Shown here: in pieces, positions 11,150-21,850 of the stretch
How positions within the stretch are numbered: position 1 is the first letter of the stretch
How the letters are laid out: each line of letters starts with the position of its first letter
Assembly: GCA_934047225.1 (NCBI GenBank)
Contig: OW203998.1
Span: 14,151,280-14,215,279, forward strand
Origin: Ypsolopha sequella
Lineage: Eukaryota > Arthropoda > Insecta > Lepidoptera > Ypsolophidae
Direction: 5' to 3'
DNA length: 64,000 nucleotides
Program-made: the position numbers and the translations under genes
Notes under the pieces: generated by a model
The model's input: the letters and a program-made list of their open reading frames with translations, nothing else
Databases searched by the model: none
What the model was told of the DNA's origin: nothing

Positions 11150-11413
11150 CTGCTTCGCCTCAGAATCCCGCCCGAGCCAGTACGAAAGCAGTCGCACCGT
11201 AACACGGACGTCTTGAACGTGAGACTTGAAGGCGCAAGCGCGCTCGGCAACCGTCATTCGAAATTCAAAATCTATTTTGAAGTTTTTCTTTTTTCCGCAT
11301 TAAAGTGGCCAGTGCTGTGCTGAGAACTTGGAATTCAGTTGAAAATTGTGCATTTTATAACAAATTGATTTGGATACTTATCGAAACCACCGTCCAACTG
11401 GATTGCTGATTGT
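11150..11413 (+). promoter_or_regulatory. Possible promoter and untranslated first exon
   Basis: A GC-richer patch (about 11150-11245) is followed by an arthropod initiator-like TCAGTT at 11335-11340. 78 bases past its A there is a consensus splice donor, GTAAGTATC, at 11414. No ATG-led frame of any length lies between. This fits a noncoding first exon whose later exons lie downstream, possibly beyond this window. It could also be chance. Confidence 0.35.
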
Positions 11414-11655
11414 GTAAGTATCTGCTTACACATATTTTCCATTTTCCACTTTATAAAACCTGTTTTCTGGTGTTTGTTAGCGTTTTCTCCTTCAAATATT
11501 ATGATAATGTAACTTAGCTTTCTACGTACCTACCTGTTAGGTATGAGTTATGCACATCTTTTAGTTAAACGTGCAAGATAGCCTTGATTACTAAATTATA
11601 CAAAAAAAAAAGATTGCAGTTTATAAAGCACATTTAAATTTTAATTAACACTGTA

Positions 11656-11818
11656 TTATAGCTGATTCTGAAGGCTTTAAGTTTTAGTTCTGTCAAAACT
11701 AAATTTTCTTCATTGCAAAATAGTCCGTAAGTGTTAGTTACAGAAGCTAAATTACTTCGGAAAAAATTACGTCTTGACGGCACTAAAACTAAAATTAAAG
11801 GCTTCAGAATCAGCTAAA
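11656..11818. mobile_element. MITE family A, copy 3
   Basis: TAGCTGATTCTGAAGGCTTT and its inverse bound a middle with ATTTTCTTC..TGCAAAATAG, as in the other copies. It has diverged slightly at the tips. Confidence 0.8.
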
Positions 11819-11959
11819 ATACCTTAGTTTGTTAAGGCGCCCCCTTCCAGCGTCATCCAAAAATTACTCATACTAATAACGATATTTCTCTTAAATGAGA
11901 TGTTTAAAAATTATGAAAAGATTATGAAAAGTGCTATTTTAAGTATTGAAAAACATTGA

Positions 11960-12677
11960 TTTTTGAAATTCATTCTGTTCTCCATTCTGTTAATTCTGTT
12001 ACTCCATATGCGAAAAACCCTTAGTGCGGGAGAGACGGATTCGTGGAAAAGTAGCAAAATGTCGGTTTTTATTAATATAAATAGTACTAAAGTTGCTACC
12101 AAAATTTCGTTTAACCAGGTCCTGGATACCATTAAAACCCATCTAATAAAATATCATTGCAGTCCATATGTCATTCTAAATTGTCAAACCAGGAGAATTG
12201 GTGTCGAAAAAGACCTCATTTCAATAAACATTTCTAACAAGCCGAATTTCTCCAATCGCGTTTCTGTTTAACAGATCCCTAGAAAAAGATTCTAAAAATA
12301 ATTTAGTATTTTATCAAAATAATACATTATTTACTGAAGTAGATATGCAAGTTCTAAAAGTGTCGATTTTTTTTTCCGAACAGTTTGAAAATATTGTTCA
12401 AACCCAAGCTGTTTTAGACTAAAAATAAGTAAAACCGGTTATTTCTTTGAAACCACTAATGATATTTGTATGGTTTTGCAATAAAATACAAGGAAAATAT
12501 TTTTTTGAAAAATAATTTAAGGGTTTTTTTTACGCCCATCGCGTCCATGTGAAAAGTATTATTTTCCCCTATTTTGCGCTTTCCGGATACCCAGTGACGT
12601 CGTAATGCAGTGTGCGCTATTTCTGTATAATTTCTGTCGATATTTGTACCGTTCGTTTTCGACCACCTGCCCCTTAA
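11960..12677 (-). mobile_element. Long family D/P element
   Basis: The left half aligns with family D (GCGAAAAA..AGTGCG.GAGA.., CAATAAACATTTCTA). The right half aligns in reverse with family P copies at 52840 and 56992 (TGTCGATATTTGTACCG, TTTCTTTGAAACCACTAATG). The right border is ...CTGCCCC followed by TTAA (12674-12677). It may be closer to the full-length parent of both families. A 102-codon frame (11963-12271) shares spaced residues with the frame in another copy (45945-46160), but other copies are broken. Confidence 0.5.
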
Positions 12678-12958
12678 TAAATACATATAAAATTCCAATG
12701 TATTTGGGCGTATGACCTTTTTTCCATTTCACTTCACCGTAAAATTTATAGTGGTAATGAACTATGTAAACGTCATACTGTGTCATTTATTTTTACGTAG
12801 TGGCGTCCATTATTTTTGTGACAGAATAGAAATGTTTGCGGAAACGATTTCTCTTCGTTTCTCTACCGAATATTTGTCAAACGAATTCCTTAAATAATAG
12901 TTATTAACAAAGCAATTAACGTTAATTAACGTTTTAGTCTTAATCGGCTAAAATATGA

Positions 12959-13486
12959 TTTTTCACACCACCTGCTCGACAATGTCCAATTACATATCAT
13001 GCAATCTCAACGTAAAGTAACGCATTATATCTCAAGGGATATAAAGTTATATGAAAATCCCTAGGGATTAAAGTGATTTAAATTTGGAACATCAAATTCT
13101 TTTTTAAACTCGTGGAAAACAAATGCCCATATGGGATTGTAAAGAGGTTTGTTCGAAAATCGAACTGGCCACCATAAGCAGAATTCAACAAAAAGAAAAA
13201 AGCGTTTACAAAGAATGTGAAACAAAAGACGGTGTTTGATGCTGTGATTGTCAGTGAATTTTATTGAATTATTAATGTTGATAAAAAATGTCGAGCTTTT
13301 TATTGTCTCGCAGAAGGTGTGAAAAGTAGAGTATACTCCTCTGGAATAAAGCCTGTTTTTCTTGGGCAGCTTGAATCCCTCGCTTTACTCAGGACTCTAT
13401 AACTCCCTCCCTCGTTACGCTCAGGGTTCAATATGCCGCCCGTGACGTAAGACACTGCTTTATTCCCTTAGTGCATAATCTACTAA
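12959..13486 (+). mobile_element. HP2 element, copy 1
   Basis: It begins TTTTTCACACCACCTGCTCG. An inverted partner (CTCGCAGAAGGTGTGAAAA, about 13309-13327) bounds the core. Beyond it lies a long imperfect hairpin ending GTGCATAATCTACTA. Copies at 30277 (inverted) and 47704 align along the whole length. Confidence 0.85.
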
Positions 13487-13847
13487 GTATTTCATGTTTA
13501 TTTTTTTTAGAGCCTAAAGTACTGTTTTGTCTGTCCCTAGATTTGATAGAAAAACAAATTATAGGGGTATTTATAGGGGTTGGAAGTAAAGAAACTATTT
13601 CAATAAATGCCTGTATAAAGTATAAGTACCCAAATATAACAAAAACAATGTTTGAACCAGCGCCCATTGTTTTACTTTCCAATGGAGGCAGCTGCAGGAT
13701 AATATATGTATAATCGTGTAGAGATTCAAGATTAACATGTTTCAAATTACCCATGTAATTATACCGAACAGGACAATTTCGCCTTTCTTCAACGGACAGC
13801 TGCATATTCAAATCCTTTCCCTAATAACTTAATACAATCTACACTAA

Positions 13848-14114
13848 TACTGGGTGTTAATATTATGTTGTGGAAGCCGGAAACTGGCGATAGTTCTCGC
13901 CCATACGAATAACTTTTACTATGGCACCAAAATTCAAATCGCGGAAAAATGTCAGCTGTTCCGTAGAAAAGTTTCATACCTACTCAATCAAAGTGTATGA
14001 AGCAACTGATTTCTTTGCCATGATTTCTCAATTTTTTTTATCGAATTGTTGTTTGTATGGACGAGTACTATCGCCAGTTTTCGGCTTCTGCAACATCATC
14101 TTAACACCCTGTAT
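13848..14114. mobile_element. MITE family G, copy 2
   Basis: A palindrome like copy 1: GGAAACTGGCGATAGT and ACTATCGCCAGTTTTC, with AACTTTTACTATGG in the middle. The tips differ (TGGGTGTTAA and TTAACACCC), so the family varies at its ends. Confidence 0.75.
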
Positions 14115-14450
14115 ACATTATAATATTATAATAAAGAGGAAATGTTAATGAGTCCGTCTCCTACAGAAATAAAATTATTTTTTCGATATCTCTAAAAATT
14201 ACGACGTTATTGGCATTCAAAGTAAACTTAAAGGTGTGTATCGTGACGTCATCTGACACGATTTATCACAAAAAGTGATAAATATCGCTATTGCCAACTT
14301 CTAGCAAAGGAATTTTTTCAAAAATTCAAAAGGTTTTGTGCTTTTTGTTAACTAATTATCTAATTAATCAGTTAACTACCATAAAAAATATACTAATATT
14401 TCATTACAAAAGACGAGCTTATTATATGTTATACTCTATTCGCTATACCA

Positions 14451-14632
14451 TGATTCCTGTGACGTTTTATAGGTTAACTCTTATTTACTACTATTACAGC
14501 CTTAATTTTGATAAACCACTAAAATACGCCAGAATTTGAGAACCCCACCATGACTTTTAATGACAAGCAATAAAGACTATTTTAATACAGCATTTGTCCT
14601 AAATGTCGCGGCGGTTATACGTCACAGGAATC
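14451..14632. repeat. Sequence bounded by short inverted ends
   Basis: TGATTCCTGTGACGT is inverted at the far end as ACGTCACAGGAATCA. The 150-bp interior shows no further pairing. It may be a small DNA element. No second copy was seen. Confidence 0.35.
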
Positions 14633-14784
14633 AAATTTAGCAATAGAGCTAAGGTTGGAACAGGAAAAAGGATAGTTTTATCTCGGAAAAATGCTCCTAA
14701 ACGATCTGGAAACTAATGAACCGCGCGGCAAAAACTAGTTACTAATAAAAACAAATATTTTATAAAAATGTTGCGCTACCAAAA

Positions 14785-14925
14785 TATTAGTTTATGAACC
14801 TGGCAAATAAAGAGGTTATTAAAACACGAGTGTGAGTTTAAAAAACGAGCCGTAGGCGAGTTTTTAATAGTATCACACGAGTGTTTTAATAAATACCTAA
14901 TTATGTGCAGTTTCATACACTACTT
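14785..14925. repeat. External imperfect hairpin of the recombinase element
   Basis: Outer tips read TTAGTTTATGAAC and CATACACTACT. Inner arms pair TTATTAAAACACGAGTGTGA with TCACACGAGTGTTTTAATAA through the inverted complement, around a centre CGAGCCGTAGGCGAG. The layout equals the HP1 hairpin, which has TAGTTTATGC tips, AAAACAC arms and a GAGCGTAGCGA centre. Confidence 0.65.
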
Positions 14926-14994
14926 TATCTACACTCATGCAATAGGTATAAATTTTAAATAAAAAACAAAAGTTAAAACAACAACAAAATTGCA

Positions 14995-15303
14995 TTATTT
15001 ATTATAATAATTGTTTACATTTTGAATATTGTAAATACTCAGTGTACTTTTAATCATGGAGTATTTAGTCCATAAGGACGAACTCTTAAATTTATCTGAT
15101 AAGTCTTTGAAGTAGGCCAATAACACGTTTTCAGAGAATGACGTGACCTTTTTAAGCATTTTCCACTGCAACAATTCTTGAAAGCATCGGTCATAAGATA
15201 TTTTCGATTTTTCTGGAAGTAGACTGTCTATCATTTTCGTCGCCGTTTGGAGAACATCAGATGGAGTCAAGTTATGAACAGAATCACTGCTATCAGTAGA
15301 CAT
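14995..15303 (-). CDS. Crypton-like tyrosine recombinase, N-terminal domain only
   Basis: A 102-residue frame from ATG at 15303. Residues about 28-95 carry a pattern known to me from the N-terminal helical DNA-binding domain of Crypton-type and related insect tyrosine recombinases: LLPEKSKISYDR, then FSENVLLAYF, then SSLWTKYSMIKSTL. That domain grips the recombination site. The catalytic part (Arg, His-x-x-Arg, Tyr) is absent; the frame stops 70 bases before the external hairpin. The first 25 residues are Ser/Asp-rich and look unstructured. It may be a truncated non-autonomous copy, or a short DNA-binding protein that could compete with the full enzyme. The family assignment is from memory of motifs, not from a search. 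Confidence 0.5.
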   Translation of the reverse strand: MSTDSSDSVHNLTPSDVLQTATKMIDSLLPEKSKISYDRCFQELLQWKMLKKVTSFSENVLLAYFKDLSDKFKSSSLWTKYSMIKSTLSIYNIQNVNNYYNK

Positions 15304-15505
15304 TATAGAATTAAACTTCTTGAAACCTACGAAAAATTCTCAATTTAAGTTTCCTTTTGGTAAGCTACTGTGGTATGGCGCCAAAATAAAAAGTCAACTG
15401 CGCGCACTAGCTCGCGCTGCCATAGACAATAAATTGCCGAAAAAAGTTGAGTCGTAACCTCCTTCCGAAATGTATTGTTTTAATAAAAACCTCATTGGTA
15501 TAAGA

Positions 15506-15754
15506 CAGTGGCGTGCACAGAACTTTTTTCCGGAAAAGCAATCAGAAGGTCAAGTACAACAAGTAAAAAAAAATATGATTGTTTTTAATAACACTTTGAA
15601 AAATAAATGTTTGTTTGTACTGCCTTTCCTAGAGTGAACATTTTCATACAAACTTTTTTTTTCAAAGTGTTATTTAAGTTGTTTCATATTTTTTTTATAG
15701 TCGTACTTGACCTTCTGATTGCTTTTCCGGAAAAAAGTTCTGTGCACGCCACTG
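15506..15754. mobile_element. hAT MITE family J with exact 8-bp target duplication
   Basis: A 249-bp palindrome with ends CAGTGGCGTGCACAGAAC and GTTCTGTGCACGCCACTG, flanked by GTATAAGA on both sides (15498-15505, 15755-15762). It sits 203 bases upstream of the recombinase start codon. A single end of the same family is at about 41797. Confidence 0.9.
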
Positions 15755-15989
15755 GTATAAGATATTAAAACCTCAATCATGACTGTATGGACTAAGTTAT
15801 CTTTGCCTTTCTATTTCGTGTAACTGTTCTTTTATAGAAGAAAAAGTTATTTTAAAGGATTATTTTTTTCAGAAGACTTTACTTTAATTTAATTATTTTT
15901 CTGTATTAGAGACGTTTGTAAAAAAAATTGCCATTATGCACAATTTTTGAAATCATAAATAAGATTTTACGATATGAGTGTAGATAAAT

Positions 15990-16341
15990 AGTTTTTCAAT
16001 GCATGTGCTCGTAAAGGCCCACTTTTTATGCATCAAAACCGAACAGAAAGTCGATTATTTTGCCCTAGGGCTTTATTATTATAATTTTTTTTAATTCATT
16101 TGCAATGGTTGGCTAACCTGCAGCCTTTTCTGTGTACCATAGACGTTATACTTTTTTTACACCGTTTAACGTCTATGGATACAGTCCTTTTGAGCCAATT
16201 ATAATTTAAAGTTCACAAGATTATATTTGTTTTCATTTCCTCACACTATGCATTGAAAAATGTAGTATAATACACGGGCGTAAAAGCAATAAATTACTCG
16301 GTTACGTTTAAATCGTCCTCTTAATTTATTCCTTTTTATGT
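15990..16341 (-). mobile_element. HP1 element copy
   Basis: It starts TTTTTCAATGCATGTGCTCG directly beside the recombinase element and runs through the core to the hairpin. The hairpin centre is deleted (GTTACGTTTAAATCGTCC), and the outer end fades after CCTTTTT. Confidence 0.8.
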
Positions 16342-16777
16342 TTAGGCACGGCACTCGTACAAGTTTTCTATCTACAAAGTAATTTCATCATTTTGTGGTA
16401 ATGATTATTTTGAACCATTCTATATAGAATGGTAGCGAATCTAATGAAATTATACAAGTATTATCGAAATACGTAGAGCTTATGATGACCGCAAAGTAAT
16501 GTTTTCATATGAAAAGTTATACAATTTACGCCATAGCCAACGGATGTATTATAAACTATACGTGGATAAACCTATTCCTGCCGCACAATACTTACATTTA
16601 ATATTTAGTTTCACAAGATAGTTTTGAAACACGATATGCTAGTTAATACATATTTCATGAGCCATGTTTTGACAAGATAATTAAATAATGTTAGGTATTT
16701 ATTTTTGCAACATCGCATTTTTTGTAATGCTACCTGCAAGTACCTACTTACAAACACATTACAAAAAAACTGCACCA

Positions 16778-17418
16778 AATTTGATTGTTTACCACGCCAG
16801 TGGGCACTCGGAGAATCTGAAATTTGATTGTTAGCTACTTCAGTTGGCACTTGGAGAACCTGGAATTTGATTGTTTACCGCGTCAGTTGGCACTTGGAGC
16901 ACCTGAAGTTTGATCGTTTACCACGTCAGTTGTAACTCGGAGCACTTGAAATTTGATCGTTGACCACGTCAGTTGGTAGTCGGAGCACCTAAAATTATAT
17001 CGTTTACCAAGTCAATTGGCAGCACCTGCGGAGCACCTGAAATTTGATCGTTTACCACGTCAGTTGGTACTCGGATCACCTGAAATTGTATCGTTTACCA
17101 AGTCAATTGGCGCTCGGAGCAATTGAAATTTGATCGTTTAGCACGTCAGTTGGCACTCGGAGCACCCAAAATTTGATTGTTTACCATGTCAGTTGGCATT
17201 TGGAGCACCTGAAATTTGATCGTTTACCACGTTAGTTGGCACTCGGAGCATCTGAAATTTGATCGTTTACCACGTTAGTTGGCACTCGGAGCATCTGAAA
17301 TTTGATCGTTTACCACGTTAGTTGGCATTCGGAGCATCTGAAATTTGATCGTTTACCACGTTAGTTGGCACTCGGAGCATCTGAAATTTGATCGTTTACC
17401 ACGTCAGTTGACATCTGA
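16778..17418. repeat. 43-bp minisatellite, about 15 units
   Basis: The unit reads roughly GATCGTTTACCACGTTAGTT then GGCACTCGGAGCATCTGAAA then TTT. The left units are diverged (TTGATTG, GGAGAA) and the last four or five (17218-17400) are nearly identical, which suggests that homogenisation is ongoing at the right. The period of 43 is not a multiple of 3, which argues against a protein repeat. Confidence 0.9.
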
Positions 17419-18179
17419 ATTCCCCTTCTGGGATATATTATGTCGTTTTGTTATTAGTTTAATAACACTTGCTTATAAATGTAATGCATTACACAGGTAA
17501 TTGAATTTTTCACTATCACTCGTAAACTATACCTAGTAGATAAAATTTATTTTATTCAATTAAATTCGTACCTATACAAAAGACATCAACGCGTGTCCAG
17601 TACTTGTATTGAAGTATTCTTTGAATGTTTTTTATTGTTATCGTAGATTATTCTTATTTTATTGTTTATTTTTTATTTAGTTTGCTGTAAGGAACTTGAA
17701 TGGTTCATTTTGTTTTTAATTCAATTCGAAATTCATACGTATATTTTTAGCTTAAAATGAATTATCTTTATACCGTACTTTTACTTTATTTGTTTATACA
17801 AGAATTCTCATGTTCATGATCTCAGAAGCATCATATCTGCACCACCATCTACAAGTTTCAACTGTCACAATAGCAAGTAATATTTACAACATTACGTTTG
17901 CACCCAAATGAATATCTAATACAAGGGAATACAGGGCATTTCACAGTACAGAAGAACATTTTGCAGACACAAGTATATAACAAATCTCAGATGTGCCAAA
18001 TTTTTTATAACAAAGCAAGTTTTACCGCTACATTACTAGCGGAGTAACCTCCAAGCCTTTTTTGTTTTGTAAATTGATGTATAATAAAGGTTGACCACGT
18101 AAAAAATTTAATTTATTATTGTTTTACAAAAGTACTTAATTGGTTTCTAAATATAATTCATGTTACAAGTTTATTAAAA
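17419..18179. other. No feature recognised
   Basis: AT-rich DNA. AATAAA-like motifs on the minus strand near 18173 probably belong to the coding remnant that follows. Confidence 0.35.
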
Positions 18180-18341
18180 TTAAACAAAATAAAAAATATT
18201 AGCCAGATCGCCGTCGTCATGTGGAACGGTACCTAGAAGGCTGGCTGCGTTTCCTCTTTGTATGGCCAGAATTATTTTCTGGCCAAGATATGCGCCAGCC
18301 CTCGGGTCCCCACAGACGTCGACCAGCCGCGTAGTTAGCTC
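18180..18341 (-). pseudogene. C-terminal fragment of an unrecognised repeated-type protein
   Basis: On the minus strand about 53 codons stay open to a TAA at 18180-18182. They read like real protein: GDPRAGAYLGQ, then AIQRGNAASLLGTV, and a tail ending FYFV. The stretch is GC-rich compared with its flanks, and an AATAAA lies shortly downstream on that strand. I associate the RAGxYL...QRGNAAS pattern with multicopy insect proteins but cannot name the family. No start or upstream exon is visible. Confidence 0.4.
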
Positions 18342-18362
18342 CTTAAAATACTAAATAAGCAT

Positions 18363-18440
18363 CTAAATTACTAAGTTGGCATCAACTTGGTTATGTTAGG
18401 TTTCAACATACGTATTATTTTTGTTGCCAACTTAGTAATT
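18363..18440. repeat. Small inverted repeat
   Basis: AAATTACTAAGTTGGCA at 18363 is inverted as TGCCAACTTAGTAATTT at the right. It is a short MITE-like relic. Confidence 0.5.
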
Positions 18441-18449
18441 TTGATGTTG

Positions 18450-19422
18450 ATTTTTGTATTTTTTGATGGTCAGTTAATTACAATTCATTGATTATTATGT
18501 TTGATAATTATAGAGAGCCTATATCGAAAAAGGTGTGGCTTCACATAACCAAAAGATTTATGGATGTGAAAATATAATATCGCAAAACATTGAATTGAAT
18601 AAATACAAATATTTTAGTAGAAGCTTGATGCTATGGGCTGATGATATTTATGCACAAACGGGTTTTATATATTTTCGTATAAATACATCAATACGATCAA
18701 TATTTAGAATTACCAGGCAAGTCAGGCAACATGTATCTATAGGTAGTTATTAAATTATTCAAAGTTGCACATTTACAACTATCATTACTATATTGGTGGC
18801 CTTTGTCTGAACCCTTGTATGGTTTAAGTTACCTTAACTTAAGGCAACACACGCAGTGAATGCCTGCTCAGATTGCCAAGTTTTCCGTTTAGAATTCAAA
18901 TGCATTTCCCGTTTACTCAATATATAATGCAATGAGGTACAAGCAATGGTATTTTATGTAGTATTGCGCACAAGTATATACACGTAAATGATACATTATT
19001 ACATTATTTGGTCTAGAAGCTTAAAACAATTGTAAATAAACATGTTTCTGTGTAAATTTTTAACTGGGAAACTGCGTTACAAACTTACTAGTGCGCGGCC
19101 CGCAGTGTAAAAGTAATTTTGATTTTCTTTTTTGGTTAAAAAAATTTTGTGATTTGATTTGATTATCTTAAGATATTCATATTGATATTCATATCATGAT
19201 TGTCTTAAGAGTGAACTGCCATAGTTAAAAAAACTATAATATAATAATAAATCGTCTTTAATATAAAAACGTAGAATTTCAATATAAAAGCCAGTTTACG
19301 TCAAGTTGAAACTAAGGTTTTTTTCCGCTATGTAAAACAGCTTAAATACTTGATTCAACTATAAAATATGTCAGTAAATATTTTCGTATATAAAAACGTA
19401 CGATAAGATAGGAAAAACACAA
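18450..19422. other. No feature recognised
   Basis: AT-rich DNA. A 72-codon frame (18535-18753) shows no family pattern and ordinary local composition, so I do not call it. Confidence 0.35.
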
Positions 19423-19845
19423 TTTTCAATGCATGTGCTATTGTGCTCGTAAAGGCCCACTTTTTATGCATCAAAACCGAACAGAAAGTCGATTATTTTG
19501 CCATAGGGCTTTATTATTATTATTATTTTTTAATTTATTTACAATGGTTGGCTAACCTGCAGCCTTTCCTGTGTACCATAAATACGTATATGTTACCATA
19601 AATGTCATACTTTTTTTCCACTGTTTAACGGCTCTGGATACAGTCCTTTTGAGCCAATTACAATTTAAAGTTCACAAAATTATATTTGTTTTATTTCCTC
19701 ACACTATGCACTGAAAAACGTAGTATGATACACGGGCGTAAGAGCAATAAATTACTCGGTTACGTTTAAAACACTCGCTACGCTCGTGTTTTAAATCGTC
19801 CTCGTAATTTATTCCTTTGCGCCCTTGTAGCATAAACTACTATTT
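19423..19845 (-). mobile_element. HP1 element copy (most complete hairpin)
   Basis: Core 19423-19713, then the hairpin with inner tip GTAGTATGATACACGGGCG, centre AAAACACTCGCTACGCTCGT and outer tip GTAGCATAAACTACTATT. CATAAATACGTATATGTTAC has been inserted in the core relative to other copies. Confidence 0.85.
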
Positions 19846-21716
19846 AGCTTTGAATAGGTACGTATCAGGATACCTATAGCTTTACAGCTGAGCTAGAATT
19901 TAGATTGCAAGCATGACCAGACCATATTTGTTGTAAATGGGGAATGGTATGTCGAGCGAACGTAAATTACAACAAACTGACGTGGGAAACCTATGGATGC
20001 GACCGACACAGATCAGATGGAAATTGGCGTGGGAACACACCTTGGTCCAGCACCAACTAGACTACAATGCAATGTCACTTAAGGTGGAATAGTCTTAACT
20101 CAAATAACTGTGATGATACAATAAATAGGTATTATTTTTATTTTATTCAGAGAATCTGAAGAATTGTTAAAATAAGCTTCGGGAATCAATAAGTAAAAAT
20201 AAAATTTTTATGTTTATATTATTTGAGGTGTATGATAAAATAATAAGCTTTTTAGGTATATATTTTTATTATTCAGAAGTGCCTAATTGCACACTGTTCA
20301 ACATTCAGGGAAAGGTAAAGATAAAAAAAAAACATAATATACTTACATAATAATTATATTAATGTGATTTGAACAAAAATATAATAACCCGATAAAATCA
20401 TATAAACTATAAGTACTCAATATACTCGTAATAAGAAAAAAAAAGTTGGAAAAGTATAAAGGAGACCTTTCAATTTCAATAGATCTTTCAAAAACTGGGT
20501 ATTTACATTTTAATTTTCATTGAATGTACAAGATGGGCTTGCACGTATTATTTATATGATTTATGTGATCATTTTTTCAACAAGTTTTTTTTTTCATTTT
20601 TCCGGATTTAAGTTTGTAACCCTGTTGTTTGGGTGGGTGTATCCATGCTACGAGTATTTCAAATTGTAAACATTGCAAAAGTATACAAAATATTCAAACC
20701 ATTCCGATTTATGGTTATCGCTAAATTAAGAAAACGAGAAATTTATTAAAATAAATTGATAAATTCTTTTTTTTTCAACTAATCAGATCTGTTTTTTTTT
20801 CATGTATTTAGGTATAATTATTGTATATTGTAATTTTAGGTATTGACGTCGGTATGCATGACAATAATTGTCATTAATTTATAGATTTAAATAATTTCAG
20901 AAGGCAACCCACGTTTGCTTTGACTATAATATCCATAAAACATCAAGCAATCTGAAATTTACATACATTCCACGTGCAAATTTCTCTGTCACGATTCACG
21001 CATTAACGCATGTAAAGACAATCTATAAATTAATTCACATTGCATTTTTATGGAGAATACGGAAAATCACCAACTTGTCCGATCGTGTATTTATTTACGA
21101 TACTTACCGCGACTTCATCTAATTCTTAAATGCCATACGAATGCCTATCCGCTTCAGTTAGTTATAACTTTGTAGAAGTTCCTGGTATAAGTCTGGCATA
21201 AAATAATGTGATATTTTTCAGTGGCGTGCTTGCTTCTTTCACGTTGTTTGACTGCTAGCGGTTTTCAAATCCAGTCATGCGAAGTGGCGTTGTAGATTGT
21301 TGCGGTAGCATCGTTGGTTACTTGTTATTTTAGAGTTTTATCAAAAACACAAGCTCATATAGCAACATGCTTTATTATTTTGCGATCCTAATGTCAACCA
21401 TATCCAGTTTGCCATCCAGACTAAAGAAAAAAATACGTTTTGATGACCAAAGAATTTAGAATTTATTGCAACGGTCGTGTATTTTGTACGTCAAATCCGT
21501 TCTCCAACAATTTTGTAAATTACTTTAGTTAATGCTCTACATAATGTCTACTTTACCTTTTTTGGTGGCTACTATTAAAGCAAAAAATAACTAAATTTAA
21601 CGTACACATTGACTCAGCTTGTAAGGTGATTATCAAACCAGTTTGAATACACCAAATGTTTTATAGTGGCCTCGTGGACCGACGCCCCGGGGAAGTCTTT
21701 TAACACATTTCGTAAG
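19846..21716. other. No feature recognised
   Basis: AT-rich DNA with short poly-A and poly-T runs. No open frame above 60 codons, no long inverted repeat and no repeat family shared with the rest of the window was found. Confidence 0.35.
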
Positions 21717-21850
21717 TTAATTTAAGGGGCTGCACTATGCTAAAATTCGGTCCCGCTCTAACGCGTTTGTTTTTTAACTCTCTATCCTGCTCTAATCAGA
21801 TGCTATGCTGATGTTATTTTGAAATCGTAGCTCCATTAGGACATACAGAA
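21717..21850 (+). repeat. Family T, single end
   Basis: TTAAGGGGCTGCACTATGCT, then GCTCTAACGCGTTTG and ACTCTCTATCCTGCTCTAAT, match one end of the full T element (55800-56201, inverted) and the fragment near 35745. The other end is not found. Confidence 0.6.

Larger units (their letters stand above)
14785..15988 (-). mobile_element. Tyrosine-recombinase-type element (Crypton-like, non-autonomous)
   Basis: The core is bounded by a 15-bp perfect inverted pair, TTTATCTACACTCAT (14924-14938) and ATGAGTGTAGATAAA (15974-15988). An imperfect hairpin lies outside the left one (14785-14925). The core encodes the N-terminal domain of a tyrosine recombinase on the minus strand and carries a hAT MITE. 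Core plus one-sided hairpin is the same plan as in HP1 and HP2. The boundaries are inferred from symmetry, not from an empty site. Confidence 0.5.
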
